A stretch of DNA of 5,831 nt from an uncultured Veillonella sp. Lineage in GTDB: Bacteria > Bacillota > Negativicutes > Veillonellales > Veillonellaceae. The notes below the pieces were generated by a model. That model was not told the origin of the DNA. It saw only the letters and a program-made list of their open reading frames with translations, and made no database searches. Shown one piece after another: positions 5,706-5,831 of this stretch. The stretch lies in contig NZ_CAJZFD010000131.1 in the NCBI RefSeq assembly GCF_915069625.1, forward strand, positions 1 to 5,831, written 5' to 3'. The translations under genes were made by a program, and so were the position numbers. Within the stretch, counting starts at the first letter, position 1, and every line of letters begins with the position of its first letter.

Positions 5706-5831
5706 TTGGAACATAAAGATACTGAACAAACTGTAGCTCCTGAAGAAGTTGTATCCATTAACTTTATCGAAGCTGAAATAAATAAAGATAATGAAGAGGG
5801 CGTATATGGTGGTCGTGTACATACGCGATTC
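5706..5831 (+). CDS. glnS: Glutaminyl-tRNA synthetase, N-terminal part (cut by window edge)
   Basis: Only the first 42 codons are in the window; the frame stays open to the last base. GlnRS charges tRNA-Gln directly with glutamine in the cytoplasm. After an acidic N-terminal tail of about 17 residues, SINFIEAEINKD and GGRVHTRF (35-42) closely follow the E. coli GlnRS pattern TNFIRQIIDEDL and TTVHTRF. In E. coli that segment directly precedes PPEPNGYLHIGH, the class I HIGH motif, which would lie just beyond the window. The start is probably TTG 5706, with ATG 5691 (five residues longer) as the alternative. The gene follows the dehydrogenase by 45 bases. GluRS is a paralogue, but the NFI and VHTRF signatures point to GlnRS. 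Confidence is limited by the short visible length. Confidence 0.85.
   Translation, partial: MEHKDTEQTVAPEEVVSINFIEAEINKDNEEGVYGGRVHTRF

Noticed and set aside
79..5822. Open frames on the minus strand and in other plus frames
   Set aside because: They are antisense or shifted shadows of the six genes. None has a convincing ribosome binding site or a recognisable protein pattern.

Overview
This window reads as ordinary chromosomal sequence from a low-GC bacterium. The protein flavour (a long-form threonine synthase, an MscL with a C-terminal zinc ribbon, and a GlnRS encoded in an AT-rich genome with strong AGGAGG-type ribosome binding sites) fits an anaerobic Negativicute such as Veillonella. 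That assignment is an inference from protein style and composition; no rRNA or other marker is present. There is no sign of a mobile element, phage, CRISPR array or plasmid function.

All six genes lie on the + strand. In order they are: a B-type (YfeX-like) dye-decolorizing heme peroxidase (113-1054); threonine synthase thrC (1234-2733); a ten-helix EamA/DMT-family transporter (2878-3765); the large-conductance mechanosensitive channel mscL (4022-4489); a D-2-hydroxyacid dehydrogenase of the glycerate/hydroxypyruvate/glyoxylate reductase type (4662-5660); and the first 42 codons of glutaminyl-tRNA synthetase glnS (5706 to the window edge). No gap exceeds 300 bases, and the gaps hold mainly terminators, promoters and leaders.

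The first four genes appear to be separate transcription units, because each is followed by a clear Rho-independent terminator (1150-1174, 2738-2778, 3808-3838, 4503-4541). Candidate promoters lie upstream of each gene. The best is the TTGACA-17-TATGAT promoter of mscL, which is preceded by three A-tracts. The dehydrogenase and glnS are only 45 bases apart with no terminator between them, so glnS may be read partly from the dehydrogenase promoter and partly from its own extended -10.

The genes do not form an obvious pathway: they cover heme-peroxidase chemistry, the last step of threonine synthesis, metabolite transport, osmotic protection, hydroxyacid redox chemistry and translation. I do not see a previously undescribed multi-gene system. 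The most interesting items are the four-cysteine zinc ribbon that replaces the usual C-terminal helix of MscL, the strong codon bias of mscL, inverted repeats in the leader of the transporter gene, a promoter -10 that abuts the preceding terminator, and the start-codon arrangement of glnS.
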